From: Bacteroidetes bacterium UBA6661
Lineage (GTDB): Bacteria; Bacteroidota; Bacteroidia; AKYH767-A; OLB10
Reading direction: 5' to 3'
Length of the DNA stretch: 37,602 nt
Assembly (NCBI GenBank): GCA_002455375.1
Contig: DKKR01000072.1
Span: 48,660 to 86,261, forward strand
The translations under genes and the position numbers were made by a program. Shown piece by piece: positions 25,306 to 32,612 of this stretch (position 1 is the stretch's first letter; the number at the start of each line of letters is the position of its first letter). The notes under the pieces are model-generated. The model was given only the letters and a program-made list of their open reading frames with translations, did no database searches and was not told where the DNA came from.

Positions 25306-25896
25306 TTAAAACATCACGCCCAAATCAACAGCTAAAAAATTTGATGTAGCTTTTGAATGTTTTTCTTTTACTACATCAAGAAAACCATTATTGAAAGTTA
25401 TACCTAAAAGTAAAGCTGTTTTTCCGCCTAATGAATATTGCGTTCCAATACCGGCTACTAAGGCCAAATTCAATGGGTTAATGTCAGACTTTTTAAAATC
25501 TCCATCTGTTCTGATGTTAACACCTGTAGTAAATCCAACTTTACCAAAGTAAGTCATATAACCAATTTCATTGGTTTTCAACTTTAAGGTTAAAGGAAGT
25601 TCAATATATTGTAATACTGTTTTCATTTTATAAGTATCCAGATATTTCAATTTGCCGCCACGGTATGTTACATCTATTCCGGTTTCAAAGGAATAGTTGT
25701 TGGTAAAATTAATATCGGCAATCAGTCCATAGGCAAACCCTATTTTACTGCCATCATTATCTAAATTATCACTGGCCTTAAACCAGGCTACTGTTGGCGA
25801 AATTTTAAGTCCGAAATTAAATTTGTTGTCCTGCGCTTTTACAAATTGAAAAGCAGCTACAAAGGCTATTGCAATTAGTGATACTTTTGCTCTCAT
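25306..25896 (-). CDS. Small outer-membrane beta-barrel protein (porin-family / PorT-like)
   Basis: A 196-residue protein with a signal peptide (MRAKVSLIAIAFVAAFQFVK, cut after AQ) and an 8-stranded barrel pattern: FNFGLKISPTVAWFK, GFAYGLIADINFTNNYSFET, GIDVTYRGGKLKY, YIELPLTLKLKTNEIGYMTY, and a C-terminal strand ending VDLGVMF with the terminal Phe typical of outer-membrane proteins. It belongs to the outer-membrane-beta-barrel families abundant in Bacteroidota; its function is unknown. The frame is open 9 codons further upstream, but the ATG at 25896 starts the signal peptide. It lies between nadE and gldB and diverges from gldB. Confidence 0.8.
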   Translation of the reverse strand: MRAKVSLIAIAFVAAFQFVKAQDNKFNFGLKISPTVAWFKASDNLDNDGSKIGFAYGLIADINFTNNYSFETGIDVTYRGGKLKYLDTYKMKTVLQYIELPLTLKLKTNEIGYMTYFGKVGFTTGVNIRTDGDFKKSDINPLNLALVAGIGTQYSLGGKTALLLGITFNNGFLDVVKEKHSKATSNFLAVDLGVMF

Positions 25897-25920
25897 TATT
25901 TTATGTTTTTTAATTCGAGA

Positions 25921-25928
25921 CAAAATTA
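25921..25928 (-). promoter_or_regulatory. -7 promoter box for the barrel gene, abutting the gldB start
   Basis: On the minus strand TAATTTTG is a perfect TAnnTTTG match, 24 bases before the ATG at 25896. It touches the gldB ATG (25929) on the other strand, so expression of the two genes may interfere. Confidence 0.45.
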
Positions 25929-26948
25929 ATGAAATTTTTCACAGTCAGACATCTATTTTACTTTTTACTATCAACTGTGCTGATGGTGGTTTTTTCCTGT
26001 CAGAATGACCCACATGGAGATAAACATGCTGCAGAAGCAATAACCACACATTTGAAATTTGATGAAGTGCTGTTTTCTGCTGACAGCATTAGCCCACAGC
26101 ATGTGGTGCAATGGGAACAACATTATCCTTATTTTTTTAATTTGTTTGTTAATAGAATAATACATCTGCTACCAACAGATAGTGCTGCACTTGCATTAAA
26201 TCTCCAAAAATTTGTTGGTGATAAAGATGTAAAAGACATTCATGCACGGGTAGAAAAAGTTTTTTCTTCTGCCGATAAAGATAAATTGTTTTCTGAAATA
26301 GAATTTTTTTTAAGCAACTATAAAAATGAGTTAGGCACACAACCTGTAAAGCATCTGGTAACTTTTCTTTCTGCATTTAACTATGCTGTTATAACCGCTG
26401 ACAGTACTATTGGCATTGGTCTCGACATGTATTTGGGCAGCGATTGTGAATTCTATCCTTCTATTGGAATTCCACAGTATGCTTATCAGCGTTTTTCTAA
26501 AGACTATATTTTAAGTGATGTCATTAAAGGGTGGTATCAGAGTGAACATGATATTGATGCAGAGAAAAATGATTTCCTCAGCCGCATGATTTATTATGGC
26601 AAGCAACTGTATTTTACTTCAGTTATGGTGCCACAAATGCAAGACTCTATTCTGACAGGATACAGTAAAAAGCAATTGGAGTGGTGCAACAACAACAGCA
26701 AGCAGATGTGGGCATTTTTTATAGAGAACAAACTTTTTTATTCTACCCGCGAAATGGAATACATGAAATACATTGCAGATGGTCATGCCACACAAGGTTT
26801 TCCTGAAGGCGCACCATCACGTACAGCACAGTGGCTGGGATGGAAAATTGTAAGCGCCTATATGAAGAACAACAGTGTGAAATTAAAAGAGTTGCTAGCA
26901 GAAAAAGATGCACAGAAAATTCTGGAGAAATCAGGATATAAACCTTAG
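25929..26948 (+). CDS. gldB: Gliding motility lipoprotein GldB
   Basis: A 339-residue lipoprotein with signal peptide and lipobox VFSC (C24). It carries the GldB-type body: HLKFDEVLFSADS near the start, LSAFNYAVITADSTIGIGLD then MYLGSDCEFYPSIGIPQYAY in the middle, and DFLSRMIYYGKQLYFTSVMV, with GAPSRTAQWLGWKIVSAYMK at the end. GldB is required for gliding in Flavobacterium, where it supports the Gld/type IX secretion apparatus, and it persists in many non-gliding Bacteroidota. Followed after 30 bases by gldC, the usual pairing. Confidence 0.93.
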   Translation: MKFFTVRHLFYFLLSTVLMVVFSCQNDPHGDKHAAEAITTHLKFDEVLFSADSISPQHVVQWEQHYPYFFNLFVNRIIHLLPTDSAALALNLQKFVGDKDVKDIHARVEKVFSSADKDKLFSEIEFFLSNYKNELGTQPVKHLVTFLSAFNYAVITADSTIGIGLDMYLGSDCEFYPSIGIPQYAYQRFSKDYILSDVIKGWYQSEHDIDAEKNDFLSRMIYYGKQLYFTSVMVPQMQDSILTGYSKKQLEWCNNNSKQMWAFFIENKLFYSTREMEYMKYIADGHATQGFPEGAPSRTAQWLGWKIVSAYMKNNSVKLKELLAEKDAQKILEKSGYKP

Positions 26949-26978
26949 TTCAAAGTAAAAATAACAACAATCGGAGAG

Positions 26979-27308
26979 ATGAAAAAATCAGAAATAAAAT
27001 TTACAGTCAGCTTAGACGATAACAACAAGCCTGTGGCCTTGCATTGGAATGCCGAAGACAGTGGCATGCAGGGCGACAAAGAGTGTAAGGCCATGATGCT
27101 GGCATTGTTTGATAAGAAAGATCAAACCACCATGCGCATTGATTTATGGACACAGGAAATGATGGTTGAAGAGATGCAACAATTCTTTTTTGAAATGTAT
27201 ATGAGCATGGCCGATACCTATCAAAACGCCACAAACGACAAAGATCAGGCAGAAAAAATGCGTGGCTTTGCCCGTCAGTTTGGTAAGGAAGTGAGTTTGA
27301 TAAAATAA
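26979..27308 (+). CDS. gldC: Gliding motility protein GldC
   Basis: A 109-residue cytosolic protein. It starts KKSEIKFTVSLDDNNKPVAL, continues with HWNAEDSGMQGDKECKAMML, and ends with FEMYMSMADTYQNATNDKDQ and AEKMRGFARQFGKEVSLIK, all GldC hallmarks. In Flavobacterium it is coupled to gldB and is not absolutely required for gliding. Its last 80-90 bases are repeated, in decayed form, about 300 bases downstream. Confidence 0.94.
   Translation: MKKSEIKFTVSLDDNNKPVALHWNAEDSGMQGDKECKAMMLALFDKKDQTTMRIDLWTQEMMVEEMQQFFFEMYMSMADTYQNATNDKDQAEKMRGFARQFGKEVSLIK
27213..27303 (+). repeat. Repeat copy A (3' end of gldC)
   Basis: This segment, from GATACCTATC to the end of gldC, matches 27521-27610 at 66 of 80 aligned bases without gaps by hand count. 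Copy A is the intact coding copy. Confidence 0.85.
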
Positions 27309-27328
27309 CTATTTTTTATTGATAGTAG

Positions 27329-27361
27329 CAACAAGAACAGTTCTTGAAAATAACCTTGTTG
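27329..27361. repeat. Nested inverted repeats after gldC
   Basis: CAAGAAC/GTTCTTG (27332-27338 and 27340-27346) form a perfect 7-base-arm palindrome around a single A. An overlapping alternative pair CAACAAG/CTTGTTG (27329-27335 and 27355-27361) would form a longer-loop hairpin. There is no T run, so it is not a classical terminator; it could be a protein-binding site or a transcript-end structure. Confidence 0.5.
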
Positions 27362-27425
27362 ATTTTCATAATTGATAAAATTTGTTTCGCTTGATTTTGA
27401 CTTCTATAGATAATAAACAAATAAG

Positions 27426-27610
27426 ATGAAAAAGCTAATTGTAATTGCAGGTGTGATGCTTCTTTTGTTAATAGCAAGAAAAAAAACAGAAGCAGACAAG
27501 AGCATTTTCTGGTACATTCAGATGCCTATCTAAAAGCCACAAACAATAAAGATCAGGCAGAGAAAATGCATGGTTTTGCCTGTCAGGTTGATAAAACAGT
27601 AAGTCAATAA
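27426..27610 (+). pseudogene. Signal-peptide-like start joined to a decayed gldC 3' end, frameshifted
   Basis: ATG 27426 opens MKKLIVIAGVMLLLLIARKK, which looks like a signal peptide, and stops at 27531. In the frame shifted by one base the DNA reads HFLVHSDAYLKATNNKDQ, then AEKMHGFACQVDKTVSQ and a TAA at 27608-27610, clearly related to the C-terminus of GldC (18 of 26 residues the same over the matched part). One more A in the eight-A run at 27479-27486 would join both parts into a single frame of about 60 residues. It is therefore either a broken chimera or a small gene with a homopolymer error. No function is proposed. Confidence 0.6.
27521..27610 (+). repeat. Repeat copy B (decayed duplicate of the gldC 3' end)
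   Basis: Begins GATGCCTATC and shares long identical runs with copy A, including AAAGATCAGGCAG and GCCACAAAC. Most differences fall at third codon positions, so it was under coding constraint for some time after duplication. Confidence 0.85.
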
Positions 27611-27629
27611 TAAATAAAAGGAAAGTAAA

Positions 27630-28037
27630 TTATCCTTTATTGGTAATCTTTTGGGCAAAAGCAATGATATGACCATCAGGGTCGGAAAAGTAACAAGCTC
27701 TGTCGCCCCAATCCCTATCAATAATTGGACTAATCAAATGTGCACCTGCATTTATTGCATTGTCAAACTCAAGTTCAATGTTTTCAGCATAATAATAAAG
27801 TTCGCATCTGGGTATTCCATTGCCTAGATTTGGATGAGGGGTTTTATCTGAAAGAATTTTTGCTATACCATAATTTGGCATCAATCCAAGTTTACAATTA
27901 GGGGCAAGTATAAACTCTGTCATGCCCGGCACATTTAAGTCAGGCTCTTGTCTGAATAGCTTGGTATAAAAAACTGCACTTTCCTGCTGGTTCTTAACAT
28001 AAAGAATGGTTTCAAAGAGTAAAAAGTGGTTCATCAT
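27630..28037 (-). CDS. VOC superfamily protein (glyoxalase-like)
   Basis: A 135-residue single VOC module: LLFETILYVKNQQESAVFYT at the start, FILAPNCKLGLMPNYG, CELYYYAENIELEFDNAINA, GAHLISPIIDRDWGDRACYF and SDPDGHIIAFAQ at the end, the classic SDPDGHxIxF glyoxalase terminus. Here the metal-ligand Glu of active glyoxalases is replaced (IIAFA), so it may bind rather than convert its ligand. Unlike the VOC genes at 1.8-3.3 kb it stands alone, facing the decayed gldC copy. Confidence 0.85.
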   Translation of the reverse strand: MMNHFLLFETILYVKNQQESAVFYTKLFRQEPDLNVPGMTEFILAPNCKLGLMPNYGIAKILSDKTPHPNLGNGIPRCELYYYAENIELEFDNAINAGAHLISPIIDRDWGDRACYFSDPDGHIIAFAQKITNKG

Positions 28038-28126
28038 GCTATGCTTTTTTCTTCTGTTGAGTGATTGTGTCGTATAGTATTTTGGTTTGAGAAAATGTGT
28101 CTAAGTATTAATACCATTTTTTGGTA

Positions 28127-28537
28127 CTAGTCTGACTTTTTTTGACGGAGTTTTTTTATTTCAGAGGTTCTTCGTTTTTGAGTCAATCGGCTTTCTGTTG
28201 CCTGTAATGGTTTTGATGTGGCTATTCGCTTGACAGGCTTTTTCAAAGATTTTTCAATCAGCGTTTTGAATTTTTTCAATACCAGTTCTTTATTTCCCAA
28301 CTGACTGCGTGCTTCACTGCTTTGTAATTTTATGAAACCTTCTTCGTTGATTCTTCGGTATAGCTTTTCTGAAATGATCTTTTTTTGCTCTTCATCTAAA
28401 CATGCAGAGCTATCTATATTAAAGGCAAGCTCAGCCTTAGTAGAAACCTTGTTTACATTTTGCCCACCTTTTCCTGAACTGCGCGAGTATGTCAATACCA
28501 CTTCTGATAACAGACATTTGAAATCTATTTTATCCAT
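28127..28537 (-). CDS. arfB: Alternative ribosome-rescue factor ArfB (YaeJ-type peptidyl-tRNA hydrolase)
   Basis: A 136-residue release-factor-like protein. It has the catalytic GGQ in YSRSSGKGGQNVNKVSTKAE (residues 24-26) and no codon-recognition domain, and ends in a basic tail (RRTSEIKKLRQKKSD) of the type that enters the empty mRNA channel of stalled ribosomes. ArfB releases peptides from non-stop complexes. Its ATG overlaps the stop codon of the upstream amidase gene by one base (TAATG), so the two are coupled. Confidence 0.93.
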   Translation of the reverse strand: MDKIDFKCLLSEVVLTYSRSSGKGGQNVNKVSTKAELAFNIDSSACLDEEQKKIISEKLYRRINEEGFIKLQSSEARSQLGNKELVLKKFKTLIEKSLKKPVKRIATSKPLQATESRLTQKRRTSEIKKLRQKKSD

Positions 28538-29319
28538 TACAATTTAATGCTAAAACTATCAGCATCGTTGCCAACAGGAAAAATGTGTCTTGCATTTTCC
28601 AAAACATCAAAGTCGAGTTTTATAGTTTCTATATTTTCTGTATCAGATTTTGTTTTGCTGATTTTTTTTCCAAATGGATCCAGCACTACACTGTCACCGC
28701 TATAGGTAATGCCATTGCCATCTTTTCCAATACGATTAACACCAACAACAAACGATTGGTTTTCTATGGCGCGTGCGGTTAACAATTGTTTCCAGGCAAA
28801 GCTGCGTTTCTCAGGCCAGTTGGCAACAACAATGGCACAATCATATTCATTTTGGTTGCGCATCCAAACAGGAAACCGCAGGTCGTAACAAACAAAAACC
28901 GAAAGCCGCCATCCTTTGTAAAGCAGAATCAATTTTTTGTTTCCCGGATGATAGAATTTTTGCTCGCCTGCCATGGTAAACAAATGTCTTTTGTCGTAGT
29001 GTGCATGAGAGCCACCGGGAGTCATCCATATCAAACGGTTATAGAAGCGTCCATTTTCTTCAATGATGAGGCTTCCGCAAACAACAGCATTTTTTGTTTC
29101 TGCCATTTTTTGCATCCATTGCATGGTAGGGCCATCACTTTTTTCTGCCAGTGCATTTGCATTCATGCTAAAGCCCGTGCTAAACATTTCGGGCAGCACA
29201 ATAAGATCGGTGCTACCTGTCTTTATGCTTTTAAGCAGTGTAGTAAAATGTTTAATGTTTTTTACCTGACTTTCCCAGTGCAGCTTTGTCTGAACGGTTG
29301 TTACTCTTAGAGTACTCAT
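28537..29319 (-). CDS. Carbon-nitrogen hydrolase, omega-amidase (YafV/Nit2-like)
   Basis: A 260-residue nitrilase-superfamily enzyme with the full triad: E44 in LPEMFSTGF, K110 in HYDKRHLFTMAGE, and C144 in VFVCYDLRFPVW. The LPEMFxTGF and FxMAGE segments are characteristic of the YafV/Nit2 omega-amidase branch, which hydrolyses alpha-ketoglutaramate and alpha-ketosuccinamate. A fold-type I aminotransferase of the methionine/glutamine type is encoded just upstream on the same strand, which fits the transaminase plus omega-amidase pathway. Preceded by a perfect -7 box of its own. Confidence 0.9.
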   Translation of the reverse strand: MSTLRVTTVQTKLHWESQVKNIKHFTTLLKSIKTGSTDLIVLPEMFSTGFSMNANALAEKSDGPTMQWMQKMAETKNAVVCGSLIIEENGRFYNRLIWMTPGGSHAHYDKRHLFTMAGEQKFYHPGNKKLILLYKGWRLSVFVCYDLRFPVWMRNQNEYDCAIVVANWPEKRSFAWKQLLTARAIENQSFVVGVNRIGKDGNGITYSGDSVVLDPFGKKISKTKSDTENIETIKLDFDVLENARHIFPVGNDADSFSIKL

Positions 29320-29341
29320 GGTATGATGTTGTTGGTTCAGG

Positions 29342-29349
29342 CAAAGTTA
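29342..29349 (-). promoter_or_regulatory. -7 promoter box for the omega-amidase gene
   Basis: The minus strand reads TAACTTTG followed by CC, a perfect TAnnTTTG match ending 22 bases before the ATG. It lies between the amidase and the aminotransferase genes, so they need not share one transcript. Confidence 0.5.
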
Positions 29350-29373
29350 TATTTTAAAATTGCAGAAAAGGGA

Positions 29374-30537
29374 TTATTTTTCAACCTTATGCAATCTTTC
29401 AGCAGCTTTTTCAAGTGTTTCTTCAGATTTGGCAAAACAAAACCTTAAAAGTTTATGGTCTGTACCGTTTCTGTAAAAAGCCGAAACCGGAATGGATGCA
29501 ACTCCATAGTCTTTTGTAAGCTTTACAGCATAGTCCATATCTTTTTCACGGCTCAGTTTACTGTAATCGAGTAATTGAAAGTAAGAACCCGAACAGGCCA
29601 ATGGCTTAAATGCAGTACCTTGAATCAGCTTTAAAAAGTAGTCTCTTTTCTCCTGATAAAATTTTTCAATACCTGAATAGTTTTTGGCATCTTTCATAAA
29701 TTCTGCATAGGCATATTGAATGGGTGTGTTGGCACTAAAAACCATAAACTGATGTGCCTTTCTGAATTCTGCCGAAAGCTTTGCAGGTGCCAGACAGTAA
29801 CCCATTTTCCACCCTGTGGTATGAAAAGTTTTTCCGAAAGAATAAACAATAAAACTACGCTCGGCTAGTTTTGGAAAGCGCGCAACACTCTGATGTTCGT
29901 AGCCATCAAAAATAACATGCTCATATACTTCATCACTCAAGACAAAAATGTCTGTCTTTGCTGTAATTTTTTCGAGCATCTGAAAATCTTTAACACTTAA
30001 GATAGCACCTGTAGGATTGTGCGGTGTGTTGATCATAATCATTCTGGTGCGCTGGTTCATGAGCTTTTTCACTTCATTCCAGTCAATATGAAAGTCGGGC
30101 ATTTTTAACTCTGCATGAACAGGTTCGCCACCGGCAAGAACAACAGCAGGTGCATAGGAATCGTATGCAGGATCAAAAATAATTACTTCATCGCCTTCGC
30201 GTACTACAGATGCTATGGCAGTGTAAATAGCCTGTGTTCCACCTGCAGTGATAGTAATTTCTGTTTCAGGATTATATTTTGCACTAAAACGTGCTTCGAT
30301 TTTAGCAGCAATTTCTTCTCGCAGCGGCATGATACCCGGCATGGGTGCATATTGATTCATGCCCTTTTTCATGTACTTAGTCACTAAACTGATGAGTTCA
30401 GGCGAAATGGCAAAGTCAGGAAAACCCTGAGAAAGATTAATGGCATTACATTCGTTGGCAAGTGCCGACATGACACTGAAAATACTGTTTCCGGTTTTAG
30501 GAAGTTTCGATTTTATTAATGCTTGATTTGCTGACAT
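29374..30537 (-). CDS. Methionine/glutamine aminotransferase (YbdL/MtnE-type, PLP class I)
   Basis: A 387-residue fold-type I aminotransferase. It has INLSQGFPDF (substrate loop), AGGTQAIYTAIAS, the PLP-ring residues in NTPHNPTGA (N174) and LSDEVYEH (D202, Y205), the Schiff-base Lys in YSFGKTFHTTGWKMGY (K236), and a C-terminal Arg in LLRFCFAK that binds the substrate carboxylate. This pattern is that of YbdL/kynurenine-aminotransferase/GTK-like enzymes that use methionine or glutamine as amino donor for 2-oxo acids. With the adjacent omega-amidase it could run methionine salvage with glutamine as donor. Exact substrate is inferred. Confidence 0.9.
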   Translation of the reverse strand: MSANQALIKSKLPKTGNSIFSVMSALANECNAINLSQGFPDFAISPELISLVTKYMKKGMNQYAPMPGIMPLREEIAAKIEARFSAKYNPETEITITAGGTQAIYTAIASVVREGDEVIIFDPAYDSYAPAVVLAGGEPVHAELKMPDFHIDWNEVKKLMNQRTRMIMINTPHNPTGAILSVKDFQMLEKITAKTDIFVLSDEVYEHVIFDGYEHQSVARFPKLAERSFIVYSFGKTFHTTGWKMGYCLAPAKLSAEFRKAHQFMVFSANTPIQYAYAEFMKDAKNYSGIEKFYQEKRDYFLKLIQGTAFKPLACSGSYFQLLDYSKLSREKDMDYAVKLTKDYGVASIPVSAFYRNGTDHKLLRFCFAKSEETLEKAAERLHKVEK

Positions 30538-30554
30538 AAAAAGCGGCTATGCTT

Positions 30555-30562
30555 CAAATGTA
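30555..30562 (-). promoter_or_regulatory. -7 promoter box for the aminotransferase gene
   Basis: The minus strand reads TACATTTG, a perfect TAnnTTTG match, 17 bases before the ATG at 30537, giving a leader of about 10 bases. Confidence 0.5.
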
Positions 30563-30758
30563 AATCAATTGCCGATAACAAAAAAGAAATCTGCTTTTTT
30601 AGTTTATGTTTATATGCTATTGCATTGAGTATAACAGTAAATTGTTTTAAACAACATTCGCTTGGACTTCTTTTTATTTATGTTTTTGACAGTTGTAGAA
30701 TTGAAGTCTTTTGTTTAAAGTTAGCCGTTTTGAAAATCTTCATTGATATGAATTCAAT

Positions 30759-30766
30759 TATATTTG
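30759..30766 (+). promoter_or_regulatory. -7 promoter box for the ClC gene
   Basis: TATATTTG, identical to the secDF box, lies 32 bases before the ATG at 30799. A TTTG at 30729 is somewhat too far upstream to be its -33 partner. The rest of the 261-base gap shows nothing else that I can call. Confidence 0.45.
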
Positions 30767-30798
30767 TTAGCTCAGTTAATGTTTAGCATTTTGATTGA

Positions 30799-32553
30799 AT
30801 GAAATTTCCATCAATTAATTTTTCGATTTATGGTAAAAGAACTTATTTGGTTCTTATCAGTGTATTGATTGGTGCATTAACTACTTTATGTGCAGCCATT
30901 TTAAAAAAAGGCGTAATGCTGATGGAACATATTGCAGAGCATTTGGTTTTTGATTCAGGCTATCATCAGTTGTTTTTAATTTTACCGGCAACAGGAATAT
31001 TGCTTACAGTTACATTCTGGAAACTGATGAAAATCAAGAATGAAAGAAGAGGAATGACGGCAGTAATTTATAACATCTCCAAACAGTCGAGTGTAGTTGC
31101 CAAGCATAAACTGTTTTCGCAAATGGTTAGCAGTATTTTTACTGTTGGTTTTGGTGGCTCTGCAGGTCTTGAAGCTCCTATTGCATCTACCGGATCAGCA
31201 ATTGGAAGTACTATTGCAAGCAAATTAAAATTCTCTACCAAAGAAAGAACATTATTACTGGCCTGTGGTGCAGCGGCAGGTATTTCTGCTATCTTTAATG
31301 CACCTATTGCAGGTGTGGTGTTTGCGCTCGAGCTTCTGCTCATTGATATGCCTGTGCCTGTCGTCATACCCTTGTTGATATCAAGTGCTACTGCTGCATT
31401 TTTATCTCGCTATTTTAATCTCGGTCAGCCTTTTGTTCTCATAACCGACACATGGAATTCAAGTCACATACTCTATTATCTCGCTTTAGCTGCATTGGCT
31501 GCCATACTTTCTATCTACTGTATTAAAATATATTTTTTCATCAGCTCAATATTTTCAAAAATCTCCAATGTATTTGTAAAAGCACTTATTGGCGGAACCT
31601 TACTGGGGTTGCTGATATTTTTATTTCCTCCACTTTATGGTGAAGGATACGACAGCGTTCAATTGTTATTACACAGCCAATCCGGTGAAATTTTTAAGAA
31701 CATAACCTTTTTTGAAGCCAATGCCTTGTGGCTACCAATACTTGCAGCACTACTGATGTTTTTTCTTAAAGTAGTAGCAACATCGTTTACGGTTTTTGGT
31801 GGAGGTAATGGGGGTATGTTTGGGTCATCATTATTTACAGGTGCTATGCTGGGTTTTACTTTTTCGAGAGTAGTAAATCTTATGGGCTGGGCAGAGTTGA
31901 ATGAAATAAATTTTACTGTAATAGGAATGGCATCATTACTTAGTGGTGTACTTCAAACACCGCTCACTGCAATTTTTCTGATTGCAGAAATTACAGGAGG
32001 CTATGCCTTATTTGTTCCGTTGATGATTACAACATCAATAACCTATTTGGCTACTCGATATGTAGAACCACACTCTGTTTATACCAAACAATTGGCACTT
32101 AAAGGCGGACTAATCAATTTAAGTAAAGACAAGCAGGTAATCAGCAAAATGAAATTAAGAGATTATCTTGAAACCGATTTGGAAACAATTAAAATAAATG
32201 CAACTCTTGGTGATTTAATTAAGGCTATTCGTAAAAGTAAACGCAATATTTTTCCTGTGGTTGATGCCATGAATCGTTTACAGGGAATTATTTTACTTGA
32301 TGATGTAAAGCGTGTCATGTTTGATCAGTCGCAGTATGGCACAGGTGTCAAAGAACTGATGCAAAGACCACCGTTGGTTTTGGACATTGAGGAAGATATG
32401 GAACTTGTTTTAGAAAAATTTGAAGAGTATGAAGCCTGGAATTTTCCAGTTACTGAAAAAGGGGTTTATGCAGGTTTTGTTTCTAAGTCTAAGATATTTA
32501 CTTTCTACAGGCAGCTTCTTATTCAGGAGTCTGACGTGCCTATGCACGATTAA
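30799..32553 (+). CDS. ClC-family chloride channel/transporter with C-terminal CBS pair
   Basis: A 584-residue membrane protein. The ClC core (about residues 15-430) has the gating-Glu motif GGSAGLEAPIAS (E125), AAGISAIFNAPIAGVVFALE, FGGGNGGMFGSSLFTGAMLG, LSGVLQTPLTAIFLIAEITG and the Tyr of GGYALFVPLMIT; the C-terminus holds two CBS domains (LKLRDYLE-like segment onward, about 450-575) that usually sense nucleotides. At the spot of the 'internal' proton Glu (E203 in E. coli ClC) it has Leu (ALELLL, L179), as in channel-type members, so passive chloride flow is possible. Followed by a strong terminator. Chloride as the ion is inferred. Confidence 0.92.
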   Translation: MKFPSINFSIYGKRTYLVLISVLIGALTTLCAAILKKGVMLMEHIAEHLVFDSGYHQLFLILPATGILLTVTFWKLMKIKNERRGMTAVIYNISKQSSVVAKHKLFSQMVSSIFTVGFGGSAGLEAPIASTGSAIGSTIASKLKFSTKERTLLLACGAAAGISAIFNAPIAGVVFALELLLIDMPVPVVIPLLISSATAAFLSRYFNLGQPFVLITDTWNSSHILYYLALAALAAILSIYCIKIYFFISSIFSKISNVFVKALIGGTLLGLLIFLFPPLYGEGYDSVQLLLHSQSGEIFKNITFFEANALWLPILAALLMFFLKVVATSFTVFGGGNGGMFGSSLFTGAMLGFTFSRVVNLMGWAELNEINFTVIGMASLLSGVLQTPLTAIFLIAEITGGYALFVPLMITTSITYLATRYVEPHSVYTKQLALKGGLINLSKDKQVISKMKLRDYLETDLETIKINATLGDLIKAIRKSKRNIFPVVDAMNRLQGIILLDDVKRVMFDQSQYGTGVKELMQRPPLVLDIEEDMELVLEKFEEYEAWNFPVTEKGVYAGFVSKSKIFTFYRQLLIQESDVPMHD

Positions 32554-32569
32554 CGACAGAATTAAAAGT

Positions 32570-32597
32570 AAAAAAGCTCCTTTGCAGGAGCTTTTTT
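32570..32597. terminator. Intrinsic terminator shared by convergent genes
   Basis: An 11-bp perfect stem (AAAAAAGCTCC at 32570-32580 with GGAGCTTTTTT at 32587-32597) and a 6-base loop. It ends the ClC transcript and, read on the minus strand, the histone-H1-like gene. Confidence 0.9.
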
Positions 32598-32612
32598 ATA
32601 ATTTTCAGAAGA

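Noticed and set aside
28786..29310. Plus-strand open frame of 174 codons opposite the omega-amidase
   Set aside because: It is exactly antisense to a well-supported nitrilase-family gene with all three catalytic residues; its translation is Cys/His/Phe-rich without any family pattern.
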